Source of the DNA: Nodularia spumigena CCY9414 | GTDB lineage: Bacteria; Cyanobacteriota; Cyanobacteriia; Cyanobacteriales; Nostocaceae | Direction: 5' to 3' | Assembly: GCF_000340565.2 (NCBI RefSeq) | Contig: NZ_CP007203.1 | Location: 155,898 to 219,897, forward strand | DNA length: 64,000 bases | Shown: piece after piece, positions 36,895 through 46,037 of the stretch | Layout: every line of letters starts with the position of its first letter | Numbering within the stretch: the stretch's first letter is position 1 | The notes under the pieces: generated by a model | What the model was told of the DNA's origin: nothing | The model's database searches: none | Seen by the model: the letters and a program-made list of their open reading frames with translations, nothing else | Translations under genes and position numbers: made by a program

Positions 36895-37860
36895 ATGGCT
36901 ATATCAAAACGTCAATGGTTCATGCTCTTAAGTGCAGCATCTGCCATGTTCTCAGTTGCGGCCTTTCCGACAAAGGTTTTAAGTACCCAAGCTAACCCCG
37001 CATTAGACGGGGTACAGCAACAAATGAACATCTTGCAAGCCATTTTTTTAGGCTTTGTGCAGGGAATGACGGAATTTCTCCCCATTAGTAGTTCAGCACA
37101 TTTAAAAGTTGTGCCTGTAGCGTTGGGTTGGGGCGATCCGGGAGTAGCGTTTACTGCAATTATTCAGCTTGGTAGTATTGTCGCCGTGCTGTGGTATTTC
37201 TGGGGTGACATGACGCAAATTATCAAAGGAACAACAAAAGCGATCGCTCTTAAAGATTACGAAAGCCAAGACTTGCAGCTATTTCTGGGAATTATCTTGG
37301 GAACAATTCCGATTCTTGTCTTTGGACTGTTAATTAAAAGATTTATCCCAGACTACGATAATTCACCCTTGAGAAGCCTCATAGCGATCGCCATAGCCTC
37401 GATATTAATGTCGCTGTTATTGGGAATAGCAGAAAAATTCGGCAAACGTCAACGTGACTTTGAGCATTTAAGCATGAAAGATGGGCTATTGATGGGTTTA
37501 GCTCAAGCTTTAGCATTAATCCCTGGGGTATCTCGTTCCGGTTCCACCATCACAGGGGGGCTATTTATGAACTTAGAACGAGAAACAGCCGCGAGATTTT
37601 CGTTTTTGCTGGGAATTCCCGCCATCACCCTCGCCGGATTAGTCGAGTTAAAAGATTTTTTAGAAGTAGGCGTAGGTAATGTCGGTATGGTTCCTATGGT
37701 TGTCGGGACAATTTCATCTGGGATATTCTCATATATAGCGATCGCTGGATTAATACAATTTCTCAAAACCCAAAGCACCTGGGTATTTATTTGGTATCGC
37801 CTAGCCTTTGGTGTAGTCATCTTAGGTGCAATCAGCGCCGGACTGTTGAAAAATAGTTAA
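36895..37860 (+). CDS. uppP: Undecaprenyl-diphosphatase
   Basis: 321 aa membrane phosphatase that recycles the undecaprenyl carrier used for peptidoglycan and surface glycans. It has the two signature motifs, GMTEFLPISSSAHL (about 58-71) and PGVSRSGSTITGGL (about 205-218), with about eight hydrophobic helices. An N-terminal extension of about 45 residues contains its own hydrophobic stretch (WFMLLSAASAMFSVAAF), which may be an extra helix or a signal anchor. The ATG is the only good start upstream of it. Confidence 0.94.
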   Translation: MAISKRQWFMLLSAASAMFSVAAFPTKVLSTQANPALDGVQQQMNILQAIFLGFVQGMTEFLPISSSAHLKVVPVALGWGDPGVAFTAIIQLGSIVAVLWYFWGDMTQIIKGTTKAIALKDYESQDLQLFLGIILGTIPILVFGLLIKRFIPDYDNSPLRSLIAIAIASILMSLLLGIAEKFGKRQRDFEHLSMKDGLLMGLAQALALIPGVSRSGSTITGGLFMNLERETAARFSFLLGIPAITLAGLVELKDFLEVGVGNVGMVPMVVGTISSGIFSYIAIAGLIQFLKTQSTWVFIWYRLAFGVVILGAISAGLLKNS

Positions 37861-37869
37861 TAGTCAATC

Positions 37870-37941
37870 AATTTTGGATTTTGGATTTGCGATTTTAGAT
37901 TGCAGTTCAATCCAAAATTTAAAATCTAAAATCTAAAATTC
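37870..37941. repeat. TTTTGGATTTTAGATT inverted repeat
   Basis: Between uppP and the next gene: TTTTGGATTTTGGATT, GATTTTAGATTGCAGTTCAATCC and the complement AAAATCTAAAATC. It is the inverse orientation of the element at 31991, including the shared GCAGTTCAATC centre. Confidence 0.75.
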
Positions 37942-37954
37942 TCCATCCCTAATC

Positions 37955-39295
37955 ATGTCTACCATCCGTCCTGCCCAAATCACCAGAGTATTACCCGATT
38001 CCATCGCCGCAGAAATTGGCTTTGACGCGGGGGATGCGATCGTTGCTATCAATGGCACACAACCCCGTGATTTAATTGATTATCAATTTTTATGTGCTGA
38101 TCAAGTTCTCGAACTAGAAGTTTTAGACGCATCTGGTAAAACTCATCACATTGAAATAGAAAAAGATTACGACGAAGACCTGGGGCTAGAATTTGAAACT
38201 GCCCTATTTGATGGATTAATTCAATGTAATAACCATTGTCCATTTTGCTTTATTGACCAGCAGCCACCAGGTAAGCGTTCCACCTTATATTTAAAAGACG
38301 ATGATTACCGTCTCAGCTTTTTATATGGTTCCTACTTAACTCTTACCAATTTGTCAGCAAAAGAATGGGAACGTATTGAACAAATGCGCCTGTCTCCCTT
38401 GTTTGTTTCTGTTCATGCGACCGAACCCGAAATCAGAATTAGACTGCTGAAAAATCAGCGCGCCGGACAAATATTACAACAAATTAAATGGTTCCAAGAC
38501 CGAAGACTGCAAATTCACGCCCAAGTAGTCGTTTGTCCTGGTATAAATGATGGTCAACACCTGCAACAAACCCTCAAAGATTTAGCGTCTTTTCATAGTG
38601 GTGAAATACCTGCTGTGGCATCAGTAGCAGTAGTTCCAGTGGGTTTGACGCGGTTTCGCCCAGAGGAAGACGAACTCATCCCCGTCACCAGAGAAAAAGC
38701 TCAAGAAGTGATTTCTCAAGTGAATAGCATATCCGGGCAGTTTCGTCAACAATTCGGTTCCGCCTTTGCTTGGTTAGCCGATGAGTGGTTTTTGATTGCA
38801 GGTGAGGAATTACCCAGCGAAGCCGAATATGAAGAATATCCGCAAATTGATAATGGTGTGGGTTCCATTCGTTTATTTATTAAGCAATTTGCCTCTACAG
38901 CCTCACAATTATTACCGCAAAAACTTTATCATCAAAAAAAATTAACTTGGGTAGTTGGTAATGCTGTAGAAAAAGCATTTCAACCGATTTTACAACGTTT
39001 AAATGCCGTTGAGGGTTTAGAAGTCAATATGCAGGCTTTATTTAGTGATTACTGGGGACAAAATATTAGTGTCACTGGGTTAATTACAGGTCATGATTTA
39101 CTTTTACATCTCTCAGGAAAAGATTTGGGTGATGGGATTTTGCTGCCAAAAGTCATGTTGAAAAATGGTGAATTGGTATTTTTAGATGATATGACTGTTG
39201 GAGAAGTAGCTGAAAAACTCCATACAGAAATATTTCCAGTTGCTGGGATTGAAGAATTGATAAATAAGTGTATTGCTGAAGGTGTTTTAGTTTAG
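37955..39295 (+). CDS. PDZ/DUF512 cyanobacterial FeS oxidoreductase-like protein
   Basis: 446 aa. A short PDZ-like N-terminus (ITRVLPDSIAAEIGFDAGD) is followed by a radical-SAM-like cysteine cluster CNNHCPFCF (about 90-98) and a DUF512 C-terminal region. This matches the cyanobacterial FeS-containing protein family I know as TIGR03279. The reaction is unknown. It starts 94 bp after uppP on the same strand, separated by a dispersed repeat. Confidence 0.85.
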   Translation: MSTIRPAQITRVLPDSIAAEIGFDAGDAIVAINGTQPRDLIDYQFLCADQVLELEVLDASGKTHHIEIEKDYDEDLGLEFETALFDGLIQCNNHCPFCFIDQQPPGKRSTLYLKDDDYRLSFLYGSYLTLTNLSAKEWERIEQMRLSPLFVSVHATEPEIRIRLLKNQRAGQILQQIKWFQDRRLQIHAQVVVCPGINDGQHLQQTLKDLASFHSGEIPAVASVAVVPVGLTRFRPEEDELIPVTREKAQEVISQVNSISGQFRQQFGSAFAWLADEWFLIAGEELPSEAEYEEYPQIDNGVGSIRLFIKQFASTASQLLPQKLYHQKKLTWVVGNAVEKAFQPILQRLNAVEGLEVNMQALFSDYWGQNISVTGLITGHDLLLHLSGKDLGDGILLPKVMLKNGELVFLDDMTVGEVAEKLHTEIFPVAGIEELINKCIAEGVLV

Positions 39296-39397
39296 TTAGC
39301 AAACATCAGTTATTTTTCGGAGGTAATTTATGGGTATGTTGAATGATAAATAAATAATCGGCTTTAATTATTTTTTTTGAGAATAGCTCTGAAAATC

Positions 39398-39673
39398 CTC
39401 TATGCAAGCTTTACCTCAGCCTCCCTGGCTACGATGTTTAAAGTCAATTATGGCTACACTGCGGCTGAAGTGATTGGTAAAACACCGCGTATTCTCCAGG
39501 GTGAGCTAACTTCTCGCCCTGAATGAGATAAAATGCGGACTGCACTCCAAGGCGGTTTGTCAATCAGGACAGAATTGATTAATTACCATAAAGATGGTTC
39601 TACATACTGGGTCGAGGTGAACTTAGTCCCAATAGTTCCAAATCACAAATATTTTAGATTTGTTATTTGCTGA
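39398..39673 (+). pseudogene. Remnant of a PAS domain from a sensor protein
   Basis: The frame through 39434 reads TAAEVIGKTPRILQGELTSRPE, a stop (TGA at 39524-39526), then DKMRTALQGGLSIRTELINY and KDGSTYWVEVNLVP. This is the textbook second half of a PAS fold with one in-frame stop and no kinase or cyclase partner. The 5' part (LYASFTSASLATMF) is degraded. It lies between the FeS protein and the cupin gene and fills most of that 433-bp gap. Confidence 0.8.
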
Positions 39674-39728
39674 AGAGTCAAATTTGCTAAATTACTGATT
39701 GATAGTGATAGTTAGGAGAAATTTATTT

Positions 39729-40151
39729 ATGTCTCATAATGAGAATGATATTCAATCAAATATCAATGAAACCTCTTCCCATTCAGGTGCAAGATACTGG
39801 GGTAATGTAGAGGTGATAGAGGAGGGAGAAAGCTATAGAATTAGTCGTGTTGAAATCAATCCTAGACATGGGATTAAACCACAAATCCATTATCACCGTA
39901 ATGAACATTGGGTTGTGGTGTCCGGTGTAGCTAAGGTAACTTGTGGAGAAGAAGAAAAATTACTGAATCGAAATGAATCAACTTTTGTTCCCGCAGCTAC
40001 TCTGCATAAGGTAGACAACCCAGGACAGATTCCCTTAGTTATTCTGGAAATTCAAAATGGTGAGTATTTGGGAGAGGATGACACAGAACGTCCCTATGAA
40101 CTGAATTTAATTAAGCCTGGGACAGAAACTAAAAAAGTTCATGAAAAGTAA
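39729..40151 (+). CDS. Cupin protein of the mannose-6-phosphate isomerase type II family
   Basis: 140 aa. It resembles the stand-alone C-terminal isomerase domain of bifunctional mannose-1-phosphate guanylyltransferases: RYWGNVEVIEEGESYRISRV, PQIHYHRNEHWVVVSGVAKV (metal-binding His set), STFVPAATLHKVDNPG and LEIQNGEYLGEDD. The ATG at 39729 is chosen because AGGAGA lies about 10 bases upstream. It could supply mannose-6-phosphate for gmd-type pathways; that link is only inferred. Confidence 0.85.
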   Translation: MSHNENDIQSNINETSSHSGARYWGNVEVIEEGESYRISRVEINPRHGIKPQIHYHRNEHWVVVSGVAKVTCGEEEKLLNRNESTFVPAATLHKVDNPGQIPLVILEIQNGEYLGEDDTERPYELNLIKPGTETKKVHEK

Positions 40152-40156
40152 ATGAG

Positions 40157-40188
40157 GTCTGAGATGGGAATGTAAACCCATCTCAGAC
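40157..40188 (+). terminator. Intrinsic terminator after the cupin gene
   Basis: Perfect 12-bp stem GTCTGAGATGGG / CCCATCTCAGAC with an 8-nt loop, six bases past the stop codon. No long T-run follows, so termination strength is uncertain. Confidence 0.7.
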
Positions 40189-40353
40189 AAAATCCATGGT
40201 TGGTAAAAATTGAGCGCAAGTCATATCATGTTCGGTAAATCACTTATTTTTATGCCAAGGTGGGGTGATTCCGGTTTAATTATTAAGTAATCAAGCAAAC
40301 TGTTCCCTGTTTTAATGATAAGTAATCAAGCGAACATGATATCAAAAGGCTGT

Positions 40354-42169
40354 TTACTTGCGTTTGCCGATTGAAAATAATGAATTAGACGTAAAAAAGC
40401 GAGTGAGCCAGTAAATAAAAATTCCAGAAGCCATCCCTGGTAGTACTTCGTAAATTATGGAAGATAACCCGAGTGTGAGATTCCAAATCATGGCTGTAGC
40501 GATACCAACACCCATCATTAATATTGCCGTAAATGTATTTACTTGTATTTTGTAAACACGTAGTATCAGTAATGGTCCTAAAGCGGAAGCCAAGGCAGAC
40601 CAACAGAAGGTAACCAACAGAAATACATTTTTATCTCCTACTAGGGCAATACTCAAAACGATCATTGTTACAGTAAGAGTTCCGAGCTTAACTATTTTAT
40701 AGGAGTTAGCAAACTGAGGAAAAATATCTTGGGTCAGTGCTGCCGAACAACACAGGATTTGAGAATCTGCGGAAGACATGGTGGCTGCAAACACTCCAGA
40801 TAACATGATTCCTACAAAGATATCTGGTAATAATTCTTGTGCTAAATAAGGTAGTGCCAGTTCTGGATCTCCTGCTGAGATCAACTCTGGTAAGAGAATT
40901 CTGGCTTTGAACCTCCCCACGTCTAAAGCCAGGGGATTCTTGCCTACCTGAAAAAGGCGACAACGGGACATTCAAGTATCCCTCTACTCACTCAAAGAGC
41001 TTTTGCTCTCATTCGCGCATACTTTCTGAGTCCTTCATATTTTAAAGATGAACGCTCCATATCCTGCCATTATTCGCCCTTTAACTATTCCGAATCGAGT
41101 CGGATATGTCCGTTGCCGGGATTGCTCCGTACTAGGATACTTCAATGCGCTGAAGGTTATTCCTACTTGTTTTCTCGCTAATCTATTTTAACACTGTGGC
41201 TAAAGCCACGCAATCGTTTGACGGAACTTAAAAGTTCTTACCGCCTTCTCCCCATGCCTAAAGTCAGGGGCTTGCGTCTCGTTTTTCGGTCAAGCCTATG
41301 CCAATTGCAGAAAAAGAGTTAATCAGACCACAAGCTGTTTTGATGTTAAGAGCCTGGTTGATGCTTTTTGGTGAGTCGATCGCCATAGCCCGTATTAATA
41401 TGTGTGGTTGACCAACTACACCAAACCCAGCAACTATCCAACCAATTAAAAAAGGTAAAAAGCCTAAAGGGAGATTTTTGGGGCTGAAGTTAACTAGTTG
41501 TGTATCAATTAGGGCAAGTTTTGTCCACAATTCTCCGAGACCACCACAGTTAGCAATTGCAACTGTTAATAGCAACAACAACGAACCAATCATGACTATT
41601 CCTTGTGCTGCATCTGTCCAGATTTCAGCGCGGACACCTCCAGAAAAACAGTAAATCATGACGATGATCGCCCCCAGGATAATTCCCAGATAATAGTCCC
41701 ATCCAAATACCACACTAAGTGCTTTACCTCCGGCTATTAGTTGTGATGCGGCATAGGAACCCAAGAAAGCGATAATAATGACAGATGAAATAATAGAAAT
41801 CCAGCGAGCACCAGAAAAATTTTGAGATAGAAAGGCAGAGACTGTATCAGAAGCGGTTTCTTCGGAAATTTGTCTGAGCTTTTTGAAAAAAAACAACCAA
41901 GCTAAGTAATCTCCAATTGCCCAACCAATTACTAGCCAAATGGAAGAAATTCCTATTTTATAGGCGAAACCAACCTGACCTAGAAATAACAAGCCACTTT
42001 GACCCGTGGACATGGCTGATAGGGCTGTCAGCCAAGGACTCACACATCGGCTTGCTAGTATGTAATCAGCAGTGGTGTTTTGCCTGTAGGTTGCAGAGTA
42101 TATGCCAATCAGGACAATAAAACCAAGAAATCCGATAAAAGCAGCTGCGATCAACAGTTGATTAGCCAT
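40354..42169 (-). pseudogene. Sodium:solute symporter (PutP-like) gene split by a mobile element
   Basis: The 5' part (42169 to 41289) encodes SSS-family helices (for example ILASRCVSPWLTALSAMSTG, YCFSGGVRAEIWTDAAQG) up to SFSAIGIGLT. The 3' part (from 40906 down to 40354) continues with ARILLPELISAGDPE, SGVFAATMSSADSQILCCS and the last helices. Joining the halves across the 382-bp insertion restores one frame of about 478 codons, normal for the family. The interrupted product would stop eight codons into the insert, so it should be non-functional. Confidence 0.92.
40907..41288 (-). mobile_element. Miniature IS200/IS605-type element (PATE-like), 382 bp
   Basis: Read on the minus strand it begins right after a TTGAC pentamer (41289-41293) and ends with TTCAA (40907-40911). 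It leaves no target duplication, and removal gives TTG ACA GCC AGA, restoring the symporter frame. Each end has a subterminal hairpin: CCCC-TGACTTTAGGCAT-GGGG near the left end and CCCC-TGGCTTTAGACGT-GGGG near the right end. It has no transposase, so it should be mobilised by a TnpA in trans. Its interior has no ORF of note. Confidence 0.85.
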
Positions 42170-42220
42170 AGAAAATTGAGTTAGTAGGGGTTGGGAACTG
42201 ATTAGAAATATTTATCCATA

Positions 42221-42269
42221 CTTACTCATAACTACTTAAATGCTATGCTATAGTAGTTATATGAGTAAG
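42221..42269 (+). promoter_or_regulatory. IS607 left-end palindrome / putative TnpA operator
   Basis: CTTACTCATAACTACT (42221-42236) is repeated inverted as AGTAGTTATATGAGTAAG (42252-42269), with two extra bases. The tnpA start codon lies within the right arm, and TATGCTATAG-type promoter sequence sits in the centre. Such an arrangement would let the MerR-like domain of TnpA bind its own promoter and the transposon end. Confidence 0.6.
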
Positions 42270-42863
42270 TTATCTATATCTGAAGCAGCAAAGTTAAAAG
42301 GTGTAAGTGTTTCCACACTCAGAAGATGGGAAACAGAAGGTAAATTAATTCCCGAAAGAACAGCTAGTGGTCATAGAAGATATGATTTAGCTCAATTGTT
42401 AGGAATCAAGCCTGATTTATCTTACACCATTGGTTACTGTCGAGTTTCTAGCCATGACCAAAAAGAAGACCTAGAAAGACAAAAGCAAGTTGTTGAATTA
42501 TTTTGCGCTCAAAATGGTTGGCAATTTGAAATTATAGAAGACTTAGGTTCAGGCTTAAACTACAGCAAAAAAGGATTAAAGAGATTAATCCGATTAATTG
42601 TTGATAGTAAACTTGAACGTCTTGTTTTAACCCATAAAGATAGACTATTGAGATTTGGTAGTGAATTAATTTTTAGTTTGTGTGAACATTTTGGAACAGA
42701 AATAGTAATTATCAATAGAACTGAAGACTCAACTTTTGAAGAAGACTTAGCTCAAGATGTTTTAGAAATAATTACAGTTTTTAGTGCCAGACTGTATGGA
42801 TCTAGAAGTCACAAAAACAAGAAAATTATAGAGGAGTTGAAAGAAGTTGCTGTTCGGCTTTAA
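42261..42863 (+). CDS. tnpA: IS607-family serine recombinase TnpA
   Basis: 200 aa. A MerR-type helix-turn-helix (SISEAAKLKGVSVSTLRRWE) is followed by a small serine recombinase domain, IGYCRVSSHDQKEDLERQ with the catalytic serine near residue 63, then GLNYSKKGLKRL and VLTHKDRLLRFG. This is the IS607 transposase architecture. I start at the ATG at 42261 rather than seven codons earlier because MSKLSISEAA is the family N-terminus. It overlaps tnpB by 17 bp. Confidence 0.95.
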   Translation: MSKLSISEAAKLKGVSVSTLRRWETEGKLIPERTASGHRRYDLAQLLGIKPDLSYTIGYCRVSSHDQKEDLERQKQVVELFCAQNGWQFEIIEDLGSGLNYSKKGLKRLIRLIVDSKLERLVLTHKDRLLRFGSELIFSLCEHFGTEIVIINRTEDSTFEEDLAQDVLEIITVFSARLYGSRSHKNKKIIEELKEVAVRL

Positions 42864-43947
42864 AACTGAGTTAAAAATCAATAACCATCAGCGTACCCAA
42901 CTACTTCAACATTGTGGTGTTGCTCGTCATGCTTGGAATTGGGGATTAGCTCTTACCAAACAGATATTAGATCACAATAAGTTAAATCCTAATTCCAAAA
43001 TAAAATTTCCTACTGCTATTGATTTACATAAATGGTTAGTAGCATTAGTAAAAAGTGAAAATCCCTGGTATTACGAATGTTCAAAATCAGCACCACAAGA
43101 AGCTCTACGAGCTTTAAAAACAGCATGGGATAGGTGCTTTAAAAAAATATCAGGAGTGCCTAAATTTAAGAGAAAGGGTAAACATGATAGCTTTACCTTA
43201 GAGGGTAGTGTCAAAAATTTAGAGTCAAATAAAATACAAGTACCGAAGATAGGAGTTCTCCAAACTTATGAAAGACTACCTCAAAAAGAAATTAAATCAG
43301 TAACCATTAGTCGTAAGGCTAATAGATGGTTTATTAGTTTTAGATTTGATGTAGAAAAACAAGATAATAAAAACCTCAAAGTTGTGGGAGTAGACTTAGG
43401 TGTAAAAAATTTAGCTACTCTATCAACAGGTGAAATTATAGAAGGTGCAAAGTCTTACAAAAAATATGAATCTAAATTAAGCAGGTTGCAATGGTTAAAC
43501 AGAAATAAAGTTATCAATTCAAACAATTGGAGAAAAGCACAACTAAAAATTGCTAAATTGCATCTGAAGATTGCCAACATTCGTAAAGATACATTACACA
43601 AACTTACTACTTTATTAGCCAAGAACCACGGCAAAGTGGTAATCGAAGATTTAAACGTATCTGGAATGTTGGCAAACAGGAAATTAGCAAAAGCAATCTC
43701 CGATATGGGATTTCATGAGTTTCGTCGTCAACTAACCTACAAGTGTGAATTGTATAGTTCTGAACTTGTCGTGGTTGATAGATGGTATCCCAGTTCTAAA
43801 ACTTGTTCTAATTGCGGAACTAAAAAAGAAAATCTCACACTTAACGAAAGAGTTTTTCAATGTGAAAATTGCGGTTTTGAGTGTGATAGAGATTTAAACG
43901 CAGCTATCAATTTATCAAAAATTGATTTGTCAAAAGCTGTCAGTTAG
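42847..43947 (+). CDS. tnpB: TnpB RNA-guided nuclease of an IS607 element
   Basis: 366 aa. An N-terminal OrfB helix-turn-helix region (HCGVARHAWNWGLAL) is followed by a RuvC domain with VVGVDLGVKNLA (Asp183), VVIEDLNVSGML (Glu267), a zinc finger CSNCG...CENCGFEC and CDRDLNAAINL (Asp347/349). All catalytic acids are kept. TnpB proteins use an RNA from the element's right end to cut the donor or empty site. The guide RNA should overlap the 3' end of this gene and the next 100 or so bases. Confidence 0.95.
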   Translation: MLFGFKTELKINNHQRTQLLQHCGVARHAWNWGLALTKQILDHNKLNPNSKIKFPTAIDLHKWLVALVKSENPWYYECSKSAPQEALRALKTAWDRCFKKISGVPKFKRKGKHDSFTLEGSVKNLESNKIQVPKIGVLQTYERLPQKEIKSVTISRKANRWFISFRFDVEKQDNKNLKVVGVDLGVKNLATLSTGEIIEGAKSYKKYESKLSRLQWLNRNKVINSNNWRKAQLKIAKLHLKIANIRKDTLHKLTTLLAKNHGKVVIEDLNVSGMLANRKLAKAISDMGFHEFRRQLTYKCELYSSELVVVDRWYPSSKTCSNCGTKKENLTLNERVFQCENCGFECDRDLNAAINLSKIDLSKAVS

Positions 43948-44302
43948 ACAGTGTTAGTCTGTGGACTGGATAATGCCGACATTACCAGGATGAAGCAGAA
44001 AGTAAACTTCAAACCCCATCTAGTACAAGTTATCTATTATAGAAAAGTCTAAATAGGTAAGTTTGAGTAAGTTTTATGTAACGGTTAGTTAAGATAAGCA
44101 GCCACTTAATCTACATAAAAAAAATGATGCGTTATAGCTGTACTTAACGCACCCTCCACATTTTAACCCCTAATAAGCGTGTTTTATCGTATTTTTGAGC
44201 TTGAGGAACTTTTAGAGTTATTATTGTAGCTAATGTGGCTAAATGATTCTCATTTTTAGGGTTTTACCTCGGAAATTTTTGTGAGTTTCTCTGGGCTATG
44301 TA
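43948..44302. other. IS607 right end and following intergenic DNA
   Basis: 355 bp. The first 100-150 bases after tnpB should contain the reRNA scaffold and the right transposon end; I could not fix the exact boundary. Near 44128-44151 is a TGCGTTA/TAACGCA hairpin of a type seen as a dispersed repeat in Nostoc. The rest is AT-rich with no gene. Confidence 0.5.
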
Positions 44303-45061
44303 TTAAAACCATCCCTCTTGTTCTAGGGTTTCAATCAACTGCAAACCACGAGGATCACCTACGCCTAATAGTGAGGCTTTAGCGTCTTCCCGGACTCCTA
44401 AATCTTGGTCTTCGGCAAAGGCTTGAATCAGCGCATCGATGGCTGTAGCATAAACTATGTTAGATGGCAATTCTCGGCACAATTGCCCAATTGTCCAAGC
44501 GCAGTTACTCCGTACAGCTGCCACTCGATCTTGAACTAACGCTTCAATTAGGGACGGGATGGCTCCCACAACGGCTTCATAACCCACGTCTGCCATTTGG
44601 GCTAAAGAACTGGCAGACCATAGGCGCACTGCGGAAATATCAGTTTTTAAGGCATCTGCTAGGGGGGCTAAAGAACGGCGATCGCGACAGTTTCCTAAAG
44701 CCCACACTACACCTTTACGTACATAGCCATTCCAGTCTTTGTGGAGTTGAGTGATTAACGGTTCCACTGCTTCTGGACTGGGATTGCGTCCAATCCCATA
44801 GGCTGCACTAACTCTTACTAAGGGACAAGTATCAGTTAATAGGCGAATTAAATGGGGTGTAGCTCGTTTATCTTCAATATCGCAAAAAGCACGAGCCGCT
44901 AGCATCCGTTGCTGGGGTTGATGATTTTCCAAAAGCGCTAGCATCACTTCTGGATCGGGTTTTGCCACTTCAGATTCAGCAGTTAGCGGCTCTATTTTAT
45001 CCAGGGGGCTTTCTAGTTCCACCTCGGCATCAAGTAAGCTTAGGTCTTCTTCGTCGTACAT
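44303..45061 (-). CDS. HEAT-repeat (PBS-lyase-like) protein
   Basis: 252 aa. After an acidic N-terminus of about 40 residues there are about five or six HEAT-like repeats, visible as DTCPLVRVSAAYGIGRN, DWNGYVRKGVVWALGN, DISAVRLWSASSLAQM, DRVAAVRSNCAWTIGQL and DLGVREDAKASLLGVG. Proteins of this type include CpcE/NblB-like factors acting on phycobilisomes. No specific partner can be inferred from the context, so this remains a generic scaffold assignment. Confidence 0.85.
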   Translation of the reverse strand: MYDEEDLSLLDAEVELESPLDKIEPLTAESEVAKPDPEVMLALLENHQPQQRMLAARAFCDIEDKRATPHLIRLLTDTCPLVRVSAAYGIGRNPSPEAVEPLITQLHKDWNGYVRKGVVWALGNCRDRRSLAPLADALKTDISAVRLWSASSLAQMADVGYEAVVGAIPSLIEALVQDRVAAVRSNCAWTIGQLCRELPSNIVYATAIDALIQAFAEDQDLGVREDAKASLLGVGDPRGLQLIETLEQEGWF

Positions 45062-45120
45062 ATTTCATTTAAATGCGCGAGTAGGATTTCATTGAACCCC
45101 CCGTGCTAATAAGTCAAACA

Positions 45121-45154
45121 ATTTTAGATTTTGGATTTTGGATTTTGGATTGAT
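45121..45154. repeat. TTTTAGATTTTGGATT direct repeats
   Basis: One ATTTTAGA unit and three TTTTGGAT units upstream of the HEAT gene; a short, half-length relative of the elements at 31991, 37870 and 62761. Confidence 0.65.
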
Positions 45155-45240
45155 TCCACAGATAAATCTGGGGGCTTGTACCATTAAGAAACTATTGGTC
45201 AAAACTTCATAGATATCAAATATTGTACATCTATATCAGC

Positions 45241-45726
45241 TTATTTATGGCTATGGAGTGATTTGAGCATCCATAGGGATTGGGTTTGATAACCTAAGTG
45301 ATTGTAAAGATTTAAGGCGGCTGAGTTAGATTGAAAAACTTGCAAGCCGATTTGGCGATCGCCTCTTTGAATTGCCCAATTTTCCACATACTGCATCAAA
45401 GCTTTACCCACACCCCGCCGCCGATGTTCTGGGACGACGTAGAGCAGAAAAATGTGAGCATGGCGATCGCCCTGCACTTGATCTATGGCATTTCCTACCC
45501 ACAGACAAGCAATAGGAGATGGGGGAGAATCTCCCTCACCCAAAAAATCTACCCACCACAAAGGCGTGTCCTGGGAGAAATATTGCTCAACGGTTCGGGC
45601 TAAGTGGGCAAAATTTTGCTGCGGAAATAGCTCCTGGTAAGTTTGCTGCATGAACTTGACTAGCAGCGATCGCTCTAGCGTTGAACCGCAACGAAGATAG
45701 TAACTCGGTAGCAGTTGCTCAGACAA
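45241..45726 (-). CDS. GNAT-family N-acetyltransferase
   Basis: 161 aa. It has the acetyl-CoA binding segment LYVVPEHRRRGVGKALMQYVE (R/Q-x-x-G-x-G/A type) and the C-terminal FQSNSAALNLYNHLGYQ, as in RimI-like GNATs. The most upstream plausible start is a TTG (LSEQLLPSYY); a stop lies five codons before it. The substrate is unknown. It is separated by 15 bp from a small membrane protein gene on the same strand. Confidence 0.85.
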   Translation of the reverse strand: MSEQLLPSYYLRCGSTLERSLLVKFMQQTYQELFPQQNFAHLARTVEQYFSQDTPLWWVDFLGEGDSPPSPIACLWVGNAIDQVQGDRHAHIFLLYVVPEHRRRGVGKALMQYVENWAIQRGDRQIGLQVFQSNSAALNLYNHLGYQTQSLWMLKSLHSHK

Positions 45727-45741
45727 ACTCAGGTTCCATTT

Positions 45742-45945
45742 TTATGAGAGCAGTGGAGGTTGTGCAAAAAAGGCAAATAATTCTGAGTCCCCATTTCCCC
45801 ATTGTCCTATCTCGCCATTATCTTCAATGGGTGCGGGTGCTGCCATATCAGAAGGTAAAAAAATCCGAGCGCTGACTGCCACAAGGGCTAAGGAGAATAC
45901 CAACACTGCCAGCAATGGGGCAATGTATTGACGAATGATAGTCAT
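45742..45945 (-). CDS. Small single-pass membrane protein
   Basis: 67 aa. The N-terminal MTIIRQYIAPLLAVLVFSLALVAV provides one transmembrane helix, followed by SARIFLPSDMAAPAPIE and a loosely structured tail. It resembles conserved short cyanobacterial hypotheticals. Same-strand neighbours 15 and 92 bp away make co-transcription likely. No function proposed. Confidence 0.6.
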   Translation of the reverse strand: MTIIRQYIAPLLAVLVFSLALVAVSARIFLPSDMAAPAPIEDNGEIGQWGNGDSELFAFFAQPPLLS

Positions 45946-46037
45946 AGTTTAATTGAAATCGGCTAGGATTTTGTTTAAAAATCTAGCTGAAGATTTGTGA
46001 ACTTTTCTTGACTTATTTTAGCGGTTTTTGGGCATGG

